Shown here in pieces: positions 25,312-32,859 of a stretch of 64,000 nucleotides of DNA. The notes under the pieces were generated by a model. The model saw nothing but the letters and a program-made list of their open reading frames with translations, searched no databases and had not been told where the DNA came from. Each line of letters begins with the position of its first letter. Position 1 is the first letter of the stretch. The stretch spans positions 1-64,000 of the forward strand of contig JAOPYE010000036.1 in the NCBI GenBank assembly GCA_025964775.1. The letters run 5' to 3'. The stretch is from Marmoricola sp. GTDB taxonomy: Bacteria > Actinomycetota > Actinomycetes > Propionibacteriales > Nocardioidaceae. The position numbers and the translations under genes are program-made.

Positions 25312-26310
25312 GTGCTCCACGGCCGGAAGCGCACCAGCGCTCTTGTGGCGATCGTCATCGCCCTGTTCACTGCCCTGATTTCCCTCGGCATCGGCCTCGA
25401 CAGCCCTGCTGCCGTGGCCAAGCCCGACCTGAGAACCGCGAAACGGCAGGTCGCCCAGCTCGAGCGCCAGGCTGAAGTCGCCTCGGAGCGCTTCAACGCC
25501 GCGAAGGTCAAGCTCGCCGCGACGAGCGTCACGCTCGGCGCGCTGAATGCTGACCTGGCGCGGGAGCAGGTGGTCGTCGACGCCATGCGCAAGCAGGTCG
25601 CGACCATGGTCGTGGACCAGTACCAGGGCGACGCCCTGTCGATGACGTCGCAGGTCGTGCTCGCGCGCAACCCCGACGCCTTCCTCTCCAACCTCAATGC
25701 CGTCTCGGCGTACAACGACCAGCGCGGCCAGGTCATGGGCGAGTACAGCACCGAGCTGAGCCGGCTCCAGCTGCGCAAGTCCGCGGCCCAGGCCGAGGCG
25801 AGCACGCTGCGCGCCCTCAAGAAGAAGATGGCGGCCGACAAGGCGGACATCGACAAGCAGGCTGCGAAGGCCCAGGCGGTGCTCAACAGCCTCCAGCCGG
25901 TGCTGCGCACCGAGCTGGTCGGCCGGGCCTACACCGGCCCCCTGCCCACTGTGCCGGCCAGCGGCCGTGCCGCGGCTGCCGTCGCCTACGCGATGGCCCA
26001 GGTCGGCAAGGCCTACGTCTACGGTGCCGCCGGTCCGAACGCGTTCGACTGCTCCGGCCTGACCATGCGTGCCTGGGGTGCCGCCGGCGTCGCGCTGCCG
26101 CACTCGGCAGACGCCCAGCAGGGATACGGCGCGCGGGTGCCGGAGAGTCAGCTCCAGCCAGGCGATCTCGTCTTCTACTACAGCCCGGTCAGCCACGTCG
26201 GCATGTACATCGGCAACGGCCTGATCGTCAACGCGGAGAACCCGAGCAGCGGTGTCCGGATCACGAGCCTGCACTCGATGCCGTACTCCGGTGCGGTCCG
26301 ACCGGGCTGA
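25312..26310 (+). CDS. NlpC/P60 family cell-wall endopeptidase
   Basis: A 332-residue secreted hydrolase. A signal peptide (about 1-37) is followed by a long coiled coil (about 38-195, rich in Ala, Lys, Gln) and a C-terminal NlpC/P60 domain (about 220-332) with catalytic Cys in FDCSGL, His in SHVGMYIG and the third polar residue in IVNAENP. Family members cut D-Glu-mDAP bonds in peptidoglycan, and coiled-coil types (RipA-like) act in cell separation. The start is GTG 25312 with AGAGGAG upstream. Expression is very likely set by the c-di-AMP riboswitch just upstream. Confidence 0.93.
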   Translation: MLHGRKRTSALVAIVIALFTALISLGIGLDSPAAVAKPDLRTAKRQVAQLERQAEVASERFNAAKVKLAATSVTLGALNADLAREQVVVDAMRKQVATMVVDQYQGDALSMTSQVVLARNPDAFLSNLNAVSAYNDQRGQVMGEYSTELSRLQLRKSAAQAEASTLRALKKKMAADKADIDKQAAKAQAVLNSLQPVLRTELVGRAYTGPLPTVPASGRAAAAVAYAMAQVGKAYVYGAAGPNAFDCSGLTMRAWGAAGVALPHSADAQQGYGARVPESQLQPGDLVFYYSPVSHVGMYIGNGLIVNAENPSSGVRITSLHSMPYSGAVRPG

Positions 26311-27538
26311 ACCACCGTTGCGCGGGTGGGTCGCGGCGGGTGTAGCGACCGTTCTGCTGACCCTGACGGGCTGTGCCGGCAACACCAGCATCCCCCCGCC
26401 GGCACCGTCCTCGGACAACAACAGCAGTCGTGGTGTCCAGGCCGCGGCCACGATCGACGCGTTGCTCAGTGCCCTCTCCTCGGGGGACGCCGCCGCGGCA
26501 TCCGAGCTCGGAACGCCGGCGGCGCGAGGTCTGGTGGGGTCGCTCGCTGAGAACGTCCGGAGCCTTCACCTGGTCGACCTCTCGCTCAGGTACGTCGACG
26601 AGGATGCAGCCGTGACGCCGCCGGACGCGGCCGGCCCGGATGCGTGGACCGGCACGGTCGAGGTCGTCTACCGGCTCCGTGACTGGGACGACGCTCCGAT
26701 CACCGTCGAGACACCGGTGACGTTCGTGCCGGGGGCGCACGGTCAGTTGATCGCGGGCATCGGCGGCAGCGACGGCCGTACGCCGGTGTGGATGACCGGG
26801 CCTGTTCAGGCACTGGTCGCCGGACGCACCCTGGTGATCGCCCAGGACGGGCAGGGCGCACGGGATTCGCTGCTCGCCCAACGCGCCATCCGGGCCGTTG
26901 ACCAGGTGCTGCCTCGCTGGGGCGGGAAGCTCGTCGTCGAGGCTCCCGCCACCGAGACCGGCCTGGACCAGGCACTCGGGGCGCCGCAGGCGCAGTACGC
27001 CGACATCGCGGCCGTGACCGGCAGCGTCGACGGTTCGCTGGACCGGACCTCACCGGTCCACGTCTTCCTCAACCCGCGCGTGTTCGACGCTCTCGGTCCG
27101 CGCGGAGCCCAGGTGGTGATCAGCCACGAGAGCACCCACGTGGCGACCAAGGCGACGTTCGCAACGATGCCGACCTGGATGATCGAGGGCTTCGCCGACT
27201 ACGTGGCGCTCGCGCATGCCGGGATTCCCGTCTCGACGGCTGCCTCGCAGATCCTGGCGCGGGTGCGCAAGCAGGGCCCGCCGGATCACCTGCCCACGAC
27301 CGCCGAGCTCGCGCCGACCGCGAGCGGACTCGGCGCGACCTACGAAGAGGCGTGGCTGGCGAACCGATTCATCGCGCGCCAGCACGGCGAAGCCAAACTG
27401 GTGGCCTTCTACCACGCCGTCGACAACGGGATGGCGGTCGGCGAGGCGTTCCGGCAGGTCCTGGGGACGACCCAGGCAGAGTTCGTGAAGCGCTGGCAGG
27501 TCGATCTCCGGCACCTCGTGAAGGGCATGGCAGGCTGA
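26291..27538 (+). CDS. lipoprotein gluzincin-type metallopeptidase
   Basis: A 415-residue lipoprotein: basic N-terminus, hydrophobic helix and lipobox LTGC (Cys28). The C-terminal half holds HESTH (an HExxH zinc motif) followed by WMIEGFADYVA, the downstream Glu ligand of gluzincin/MA-type peptidases. The N-terminal half (about 50-190) resembles a nuclear-transport-factor-like domain by pattern only. GTG 26291 is the nearest in-frame start to the signal peptide and overlaps the NlpC/P60 gene by 20 bp, implying one operon. Likely an extracytoplasmic protease; the target is unknown. Confidence 0.78.
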   Translation: MRSDRAEPPLRGWVAAGVATVLLTLTGCAGNTSIPPPAPSSDNNSSRGVQAAATIDALLSALSSGDAAAASELGTPAARGLVGSLAENVRSLHLVDLSLRYVDEDAAVTPPDAAGPDAWTGTVEVVYRLRDWDDAPITVETPVTFVPGAHGQLIAGIGGSDGRTPVWMTGPVQALVAGRTLVIAQDGQGARDSLLAQRAIRAVDQVLPRWGGKLVVEAPATETGLDQALGAPQAQYADIAAVTGSVDGSLDRTSPVHVFLNPRVFDALGPRGAQVVISHESTHVATKATFATMPTWMIEGFADYVALAHAGIPVSTAASQILARVRKQGPPDHLPTTAELAPTASGLGATYEEAWLANRFIARQHGEAKLVAFYHAVDNGMAVGEAFRQVLGTTQAEFVKRWQVDLRHLVKGMAG

Positions 27539-27542
27539 GGGT

Positions 27543-28799
27543 GTGAGCGATCAGGCCGGCCCGAGCGTGCGCCTGAGTCTCGTCGTGAGCGTCCTGGCCG
27601 CGGGCAGCGTGGTCGTCCTCTCCGCGATCCTGATCCCATGGCACTGGCTACCTGGCCAGCAGGTCCACGCCGTTGCTGCCAGCAGCGCCTTCAGTCCCGC
27701 CCAGATCGGCCGGGCCGAGCGGGTGTCCTGGGCCCTGCGGCAGTCAAGCTGGGCCAACCTGGTGCTGGGCCTGGCAGTCGCGTCGGTTCTGGGCTTCACC
27801 GGGGTCGGCAGCAGGTTGATGGCGAGGCTGCGCGGGCCGTGGTGGCTGCGCATCGTCTGGGGCACGGCCGTGGTGAGTCTGGCTGGCGTCCTCGTCCAGC
27901 TTCCGTTCGGGGCCAGGATCCAGCGGGTCGAGGTGGCCCAGGGGCTGAGCACGCAGAGCTGGTCGAGCTGGCTGGTCGACCAGGCCACCGCGTACCTGGT
28001 CGTCGTCGTGTTCACCGCGATCGCTCTGCTGGCGATCATGGCGATCGCGCGCCGGGCGCCGCGGTCCTGGCCGGCCTGGGCGGCCGCGGCGGCCGCGGTG
28101 CTCGCGCTCGTCGGCTCCTTCGTCTATCCGGTTGTCGTCGAGCCGCTGTCCAACCACTTCACCTCGATGGCTGCGGGTCCGCAGCGGGCCGACATCTTCG
28201 CGCTGGCGAAGGTGGAGCAGGTGCACATCAGTGACGTGCTGGTGGCCGACGCCTCGCGCCGTACGACGACCCTGAACGCGTACGTCTCCGGGTTCGGGAG
28301 CACCCGCCGGGTCGTCGTCTACGACACGGTGCTCAAGCAGCTGACCCGGCCCGAGATCGATTCGGTCGTGGCCCACGAGCTCGGCCACGCCAAGCACCAG
28401 GACGTCCTGGTCGGAACGATCCTGGGGGCGCTGGGGTCCGCGTTCGGTATCGCCCTGCTCGGGCTGCTGTTCAGCAACCGTGCCCTGCTGCGACGTGCCC
28501 GCGTGTCCGGGATCGCGGATCCTCGCGCGGTGCCGCTGCTGCTCGCGCTGGTCGCGATCGGCGCACTGGTGGTCAGTCCGATCCAGAACACGATGAGTCG
28601 CGCGGTCGAGGCCAGGGCTGATCTGGCGTCGCTGGATGCGACTCGCGACCCCGCCACGTTCATCGAGATGCAACGACGCCTCGCACTCAGCGCGCTGGCC
28701 GACCCCACGCCGCCGCACTGGAGCCAGTTCGTCTTCGGGTCGCACCCGACGCCGCTCCAGCGGATCGGGATGGCACGCCAGTGGCGGCCGGGGGACTGA
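27543..28799 (+). CDS. M48-family membrane metallopeptidase (Ste24/HtpX-like)
   Basis: A 418-residue integral membrane zinc protease. Membrane segments lie near 12-32, 70-90, 103-122, 150-172 and 180-200; the catalytic domain has VAHELGHAKHQDV (HExxH) near residue 279, two further membrane helices and a downstream EARADLASL Glu ligand, all as in CAAX-protease-1 (Ste24) enzymes. It probably clears or processes membrane proteins. It starts 4 bp after the lipoprotein peptidase gene with GAGGGT upstream, forming a protease pair in one operon. Confidence 0.9.
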   Translation: MSDQAGPSVRLSLVVSVLAAGSVVVLSAILIPWHWLPGQQVHAVAASSAFSPAQIGRAERVSWALRQSSWANLVLGLAVASVLGFTGVGSRLMARLRGPWWLRIVWGTAVVSLAGVLVQLPFGARIQRVEVAQGLSTQSWSSWLVDQATAYLVVVVFTAIALLAIMAIARRAPRSWPAWAAAAAAVLALVGSFVYPVVVEPLSNHFTSMAAGPQRADIFALAKVEQVHISDVLVADASRRTTTLNAYVSGFGSTRRVVVYDTVLKQLTRPEIDSVVAHELGHAKHQDVLVGTILGALGSAFGIALLGLLFSNRALLRRARVSGIADPRAVPLLLALVAIGALVVSPIQNTMSRAVEARADLASLDATRDPATFIEMQRRLALSALADPTPPHWSQFVFGSHPTPLQRIGMARQWRPGD

Positions 28800-28806
28800 G
28801 GACATG

Positions 28807-28846
28807 ACAACGGCCGCGGCCCGTTTTCCGGGTTCGCGGCCGTTGT
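28807..28846. terminator. bidirectional terminator between M48 peptidase and flp genes
   Basis: A 12-bp inverted repeat (28807-28818 with 28835-28846, ACAACGGCCGCG/CGCGGCCGTTGT) extended by an inner CCCG/CGGG pair around a T-rich loop. It lies 7 bases after the M48 stop and 15 bases from the end of the first flp gene on the other strand. Confidence 0.82.
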
Positions 28847-28861
28847 GACGTTGTGAGGTTG

Positions 28862-29071
28862 TCAGCAGGTGCCGACGGTCTGGCCTCCGCCGGAGTTGAC
28901 GCCAGCGGCGACGGTGTTGCAGGTGTTCTTGAACACACCGGAGATCACGCCGCCGAACGCGAAGACGATCGCGACGATGAGGGCGGCGATGCCGGCAACC
29001 AGCAAGCCGTATTCGACGGCTGACGCGCCGTCCTCGTTGCGCTTCCCGATCGAACGGAAGAACTCAAGCAT
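28862..29071 (-). CDS. flp: Flp-type pilin (copy distal to promoter)
   Basis: A 69-residue type IVb prepilin. A 15-residue basic leader ends in Gly15; the mature part begins ASAVEYGLLVAGIAALIVAIVFAFGG, with Glu at +5 and Tyr at +6 as the Flp rule requires. Cys51 and the final residue Cys69 could form a disulfide loop in the exposed tail. It differs from the other two copies at four mature positions near the C-terminus. Third in transcription order; GGAAAGGAACC precedes the ATG. Confidence 0.93.
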   Translation of the reverse strand: MLEFFRSIGKRNEDGASAVEYGLLVAGIAALIVAIVFAFGGVISGVFKNTCNTVAAGVNSGGGQTVGTC

Positions 29072-29103
29072 TGATGGTTCCTTTCCGGGGGTATCAGTGC
29101 TGA

Positions 29104-29313
29104 TCAGCAGGTGCCGACGGTCTGGCCGCCGCCTGCGTTGACGCCTGAGGCGATCGTGTTGCAGGTGTGCTTGAACACACCGGAGATGACCCCACCGAAG
29201 GCGAAGACGATCGCGACGATGAGGGCGGCGATGCCGGCAACCAGCAGGCCGTACTCGACGGCTGACGCGCCGTCTTCGTTGCGCTTCCCGATTGAACGGA
29301 AGAACTCGAGCAT
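29104..29313 (-). CDS. flp: Flp-type pilin (middle copy)
   Basis: A 69-residue prepilin with the same leader type and cleavage site (G15|ASAVEY) as its neighbours. Its mature sequence is identical to that of the copy at 29343-29552; only two leader residues differ. Cys51 and terminal Cys69 are kept. The 32-bp and 29-bp gaps to the flanking copies carry only ribosome-binding sequence, so the three are one transcript. The close match points to recent duplication or gene conversion. Confidence 0.93.
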   Translation of the reverse strand: MLEFFRSIGKRNEDGASAVEYGLLVAGIAALIVAIVFAFGGVISGVFKHTCNTIASGVNAGGGQTVGTC

Positions 29314-29342
29314 GTTGGTTCCTTTACCGTGTCTGGGCTTGA

Positions 29343-29552
29343 TCAGCAGGTGCCGACGGTCTGGCCGCCGCCGGCGTTGACGCCTGAGGCGATGGTGTTG
29401 CAGGTGTGCTTGAAGACACCGGAGATGACCCCACCGAAGGCGAAGACGATCGCGACGATGAGGGCGGCGATGCCGGCAACCAGCAGGCCGTACTCGACGG
29501 CGGACGCGCCGTCTTCGTTGCGCTTCCCGATTGAACGGATGAACTGAAGCAT
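29343..29552 (-). CDS. flp: Flp-type pilin (copy proximal to promoter)
   Basis: A 69-residue prepilin starting MLQFIRSIGKRNEDG, cleaved after Gly15. AAGGGGAAGGAACC lies before the ATG at 29552; a longer in-frame start at 29618 would add 22 residues that break the leader pattern and is rejected. The mature protein is the major Flp fibre subunit, to be assembled by the Tad machinery encoded just upstream. The mature sequence is identical to the middle copy. Confidence 0.93.
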   Translation of the reverse strand: MLQFIRSIGKRNEDGASAVEYGLLVAGIAALIVAIVFAFGGVISGVFKHTCNTIASGVNAGGGQTVGTC

Positions 29553-29602
29553 GGTGGTTCCTTCCCCTTGGGAACTCTTACTGCCGGTGCCTATCACCGT
29601 CA

Positions 29603-29675
29603 GGGACAACAGTCCCATTTCGGGACAGAAGGGACATCGGGTGTCCGGTTTGTTCCTGATAGTCCTTTTGGACTA
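29603..29675. promoter_or_regulatory. flp promoter region with repeated GGGAC/GTCCC elements
   Basis: Upstream of the first flp gene come alternating GGGAC and GTCCC elements: GGGAC-AACA-GTCCC, GTCCC-ATTTC-GGGAC, then AAGGGACAT and the inverted repeat GGACA-TCGGG-TGTCC, and finally TAGTCC-TTTT-GGACTA (29660-29675). The last could also be a weak stem after the response-regulator gene. The neighbouring response regulator is the obvious candidate binder. No -10/-35 pair is assigned. Confidence 0.5.
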
Positions 29676-29719
29676 GGGGGATATGCGTAGTGTGGGTCGA
29701 TATGCGCTGGAGCCAGCGG

Positions 29720-30361
29720 TCAACGGGGTGCGGCCGAGGTGTCGATCAGGCCGGCCCGCATGGCTGCGACCAGCGCCTGGGCGCGGTTCGCCGCACCGAG
29801 CTTCTCGTAAACCTTGGCGATGTGGGTCTTGGCCGTGGACTCGCTGATGTACAGCTTCCCGGCGATGGCTGCGACTCCGAGGCCGTCGGCCAGCAGGTCG
29901 AGGACCTGCCGTTCGCGGTCCGAGAGCCGGGGCGTGGCTGAACTCATCCGGCGGATCATGGCCTCGGGCAGGCCCGCGCAGGTGAAGCTCAGCGGCGAGA
30001 CGGCGGCGTGCCTGGCGGCACCGATCACCTCGGTGCTCGGGGCGTCCTTGCCGACGAAGGCCGAGGCGCCGGCGTCCATCGCCGCGAAGATCTGCTCGTC
30101 CCCGGCGTACATCGTGAGCACGACGAGGCCCTGGTCCTTGCGGTCCTTGCGCAGCGCACGAACCAGGTCCAGGCCCGACCCGTCGGGCAGCTGCAGGTCG
30201 ATGACGACGACATCGGGTTGGGCGGCTGTCGCCACTGCCAGCGCGTCGGCGATGGTTCCGGCCTGACCTGCCACGGTGAAGGCAGCGTCCCGGGTGAAGG
30301 CGCCAGCCAACCCGTGCCGGATCAACTCGTGGTCATCGACGAGCAGTACCGAGGTGGTCAT
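29720..30361 (-). CDS. NarL/FixJ-type response regulator
   Basis: A 213-residue regulator. The receiver domain has all key residues: Asp9, Asp10, phospho-acceptor Asp55, Thr83 and Lys105. A LuxR-type helix-turn-helix fills about 145-205 (LSDRERQVLDLLADGLGVAAIAGKLYISESTAKTHI). It follows the cognate histidine kinase gene by 56 bp on the same strand and precedes the flp genes, so control of the pilin promoter is a reasonable inference. Confidence 0.93.
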   Translation of the reverse strand: MTTSVLLVDDHELIRHGLAGAFTRDAAFTVAGQAGTIADALAVATAAQPDVVVIDLQLPDGSGLDLVRALRKDRKDQGLVVLTMYAGDEQIFAAMDAGASAFVGKDAPSTEVIGAARHAAVSPLSFTCAGLPEAMIRRMSSATPRLSDRERQVLDLLADGLGVAAIAGKLYISESTAKTHIAKVYEKLGAANRAQALVAAMRAGLIDTSAAPR

Positions 30362-30417
30362 CGATCCTCCTTGTCCTGGTCATTTCTGGTCATTTCTGGG
30401 TCGTGCCGGCTTCGTTC

Positions 30418-31920
30418 TCAACTGAGCTGCAGCGTGATGCGGGTTCCGCGGCCGTCGGACGCGGGGGAGTCGATCGCGAGGTCCGCACCGACACGGTCGG
30501 CTCGTTCCCGCATGATCCGCAGGCCGTGCGAGTCGTCGCGTGCCGACCCGAGTCCGTTTCCGTCGTCGACGACCGAGATCTCGGCGTACGGCGGCTGGAC
30601 GCGACAGCTCACCCACAGGTTCTCACCACCGGAGTGCCGGCGCGCGTTGTTGATCGCCTCCTGGGTGATGCGCAGGAGCTCCGCCTCGACCCTCGGGCCG
30701 AGCCGGACCGCGGACTCGTCGAGCGTGACGTGGACGGTCAGGTCCGAGTGCGAGCCGATGTGCCGGGCGAACGAGGCGATGCTCTGGCCGAGCCCCTGCC
30801 CGGTTCCGGTCTCGTTGCGCAGGTCGAAGACCGAGTTGCGCAGCTCGGCCACGACCCGGGTCACCTCGCGCCGCAGCAGCTCGACGTCGTGGGCCTGCGT
30901 CGGGTCGGTGGTGCCGGCTGCCAGGTTGTCGACCAGGTAGCCGAGCGAGGCCACGTCCTGGGCGACACCGTCGTGCACCTCTCGGGCCAGGCGGTGCCGT
31001 TCCTCACTGGTGGCCGACTCGCGCACGGCCGTGAAGAGCAGGGCGGCGTTGAGACGGACGGTGGTGGCGGTGAGAGCGCGCATCACCCGCTCGACGGTGC
31101 GCTCGTCGGGCATGGTGACGCACTCGGCCAGGACGACCGCGATCGTTTCCTCGTCGGTGGCCATCGGGAGCGCGATGCTGGATCCGCCGAGCGTCGGCTG
31201 ACGGCTCTGCCAGGCTCGGTGCAGCAGCTGGTCCACCTCGTCGATCGGATAACCGATCACCCCGGGCCCGTGCTGGAGTGGCGTGAAGGTGCCGGCCTGG
31301 CGGATCACCACGACGGCGCGGCGTACGAGGACTTCGGTGCTGACGGTGCCCAGCGCCTCGTCGGCGATGTCGACCGGGTCCAGTCCCGAGGTCAGTCGTC
31401 CGGAGAGCGCGTGCAGCTGGCGGATCAGTTCCAGGGCGCTGCGGTACGACGCGTCGCTCGCCGAGCGGCTCTCGTTGCGTCGGGTGAACGTGCCCAGCAC
31501 GCCGAGCCCGGCTCCGGTGATCAGCCAGGTGGCGATGTCTCCGGCCAGATTGGAGTTGTGATGGTCCAGCACCAGGACCCAGGTGGCGGCGATCGCGGCG
31601 CCCTCGCTGACCAGGACAAGCGCGACCCAGCGGAGTCCGCCTGCCATGCCCGCGAGCAGCGCCGGCAGCGCCAGGTAGGGCAGGGCAGCCTCGTGCGCCG
31701 GGAAGCCAGCCACGCCGATGATGCCGGTCGCGATGCCCTCAGCCACCACCACCCAACGGACCGGGATCAGGGAGCCGAGCTGGGCCAGCTCGGCGGCCGC
31801 CCCGATCCCGACGGCGTACCAGAGCCCGCCGAGGCCGACCTTCCCGACAAGTGCCGTGGAGGAGATGGCCGCGAGGGTGAAGACTCTCGCGGCTATCGCG
31901 ACCCGACGCTGATCGGTCAC
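30418..31920 (-). CDS. NarL-type sensor histidine kinase
   Basis: A 500-residue kinase. Residues 1-165 contain about five or six membrane segments with little outside the membrane, so the signal is probably sensed within the membrane. A GAF-like region (about 180-290) follows, then HisKA_3 with the phospho-acceptor His near residue 315 (REVHDGVAQDV) and a HATPase domain (EAINNARRHSG, VVDDGNGLG, GLRIMRERADRVGA). GTG 31920 overlaps the tadC stop by 4 bp, so kinase translation is coupled to the pilus machinery. Confidence 0.9.
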   Translation of the reverse strand: MTDQRRVAIAARVFTLAAISSTALVGKVGLGGLWYAVGIGAAAELAQLGSLIPVRWVVVAEGIATGIIGVAGFPAHEAALPYLALPALLAGMAGGLRWVALVLVSEGAAIAATWVLVLDHHNSNLAGDIATWLITGAGLGVLGTFTRRNESRSASDASYRSALELIRQLHALSGRLTSGLDPVDIADEALGTVSTEVLVRRAVVVIRQAGTFTPLQHGPGVIGYPIDEVDQLLHRAWQSRQPTLGGSSIALPMATDEETIAVVLAECVTMPDERTVERVMRALTATTVRLNAALLFTAVRESATSEERHRLAREVHDGVAQDVASLGYLVDNLAAGTTDPTQAHDVELLRREVTRVVAELRNSVFDLRNETGTGQGLGQSIASFARHIGSHSDLTVHVTLDESAVRLGPRVEAELLRITQEAINNARRHSGGENLWVSCRVQPPYAEISVVDDGNGLGSARDDSHGLRIMRERADRVGADLAIDSPASDGRGTRITLQLS

Positions 31921-32858
31921 GTCAGGGTGCCCCGGAAGTTGTTCATGATCGAGATCGCTGCCGGACCGAGCACTGCGATGAACAGGCACGGAAGGATGCA
32001 GAAGATGAGCGGGATCAGGATCTTGACGGGCACCTTCTGGGCGACTTCCTCGGCCCACTGGCGACGCTTGACCCGGATCTCCGAGGACTGGACCCGGAGT
32101 ACCTGACCGACCGGGATGCCGAACGCGTCAGCCTGGACCATGGCGCTGACGAACGAGCGCAGGTCGGGCAGGTTGGTGCGCTCGGCCAGCGACCGCAGTG
32201 CCTCGGTCCGGCCGCGGCCGATCTGCATCTCCTGGAGCATCCGGGCGAACTCCTCGGCCAGCGGGCCGTCGGTGTTGCGCGCCACCTGGGCCACAGCCGC
32301 GTCGAAGCCGAGACCCGACTCCACGGAGATGGTGAGCAGGTCGATGGCGTCGGGCAGCCCGCGCTGCAGCTCTGCCGACCGGTCGTAGGCCCGCTGGTAC
32401 AGGTACAGGTTCGGCGCCATGTAGCCGGCGACCGAAACGCCGACGACGACCACCAGGGTGGGCAGGAAGCCGAGTCCGATGGCGAGCGAGAACACCAGGG
32501 AGACCCCGAGGGCGGCGAAGAAGCCGACTACCTTGCCGGCGCTGACCCGGTCCACCGTCCAGCCAGGCGGATTGCCTGCGTGCTCGAGCTTCTCGTGGAT
32601 ACGGTCGTTCGCGTCGGCCGGCGTCAGCCGGTGGCCGAGGCCCTGGGCCCGGGCCAGCAAGGGGAGCAGCACCCGGTCGCTGAAGGGGGCGTCTAGCTCG
32701 CCCTTCATCTCCTCGGGCGCTGCTGTCAGGGCTTCGAGGACGGCGATGGAGCGGTCGACGCCGGCACTCTGGTGCGGGGCCAGTGCGATGGCGGCGATGA
32801 CGATCACGAGGGCGACGAAGATCATCGCGACGCCGGCGAGCATGACTGCAGTGCTCAT
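31917..32858 (-). CDS. tadC: Tad pilus assembly membrane protein TadC
   Basis: A 313-residue type II secretion F-domain protein. A membrane anchor (about 6-28), a helix pair near 95-140 and a final C-terminal helix (about 270-305) frame the conserved F domain (ELQRGLPDAIDLLTISVESGLGFDAAVAQVARN). TadC forms the inner-membrane platform with TadB. It starts 1 bp after tadB and overlaps the histidine kinase gene at its end. Confidence 0.92.
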   Translation of the reverse strand: MSTAVMLAGVAMIFVALVIVIAAIALAPHQSAGVDRSIAVLEALTAAPEEMKGELDAPFSDRVLLPLLARAQGLGHRLTPADANDRIHEKLEHAGNPPGWTVDRVSAGKVVGFFAALGVSLVFSLAIGLGFLPTLVVVVGVSVAGYMAPNLYLYQRAYDRSAELQRGLPDAIDLLTISVESGLGFDAAVAQVARNTDGPLAEEFARMLQEMQIGRGRTEALRSLAERTNLPDLRSFVSAMVQADAFGIPVGQVLRVQSSEIRVKRRQWAEEVAQKVPVKILIPLIFCILPCLFIAVLGPAAISIMNNFRGTLT

Positions 32859-32859
32859 C

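Larger units (their letters stand above)
28862..29570 (-). repeat. three tandem flp gene copies, about 240-bp period
   Basis: Three near-identical coding units in direct tandem (28862-29071, 29104-29313, 29343-29552) with similar short spacers each carrying a Shine-Dalgarno. Two encode identical mature pilins. Recombination between copies could change copy number. Confidence 0.85.

Noticed and set aside
28862-29552. Regular 240-bp repeats that might suggest an integron or repeat array
   Set aside because: The units are three pilin genes with ribosome sites, explained by gene duplication.
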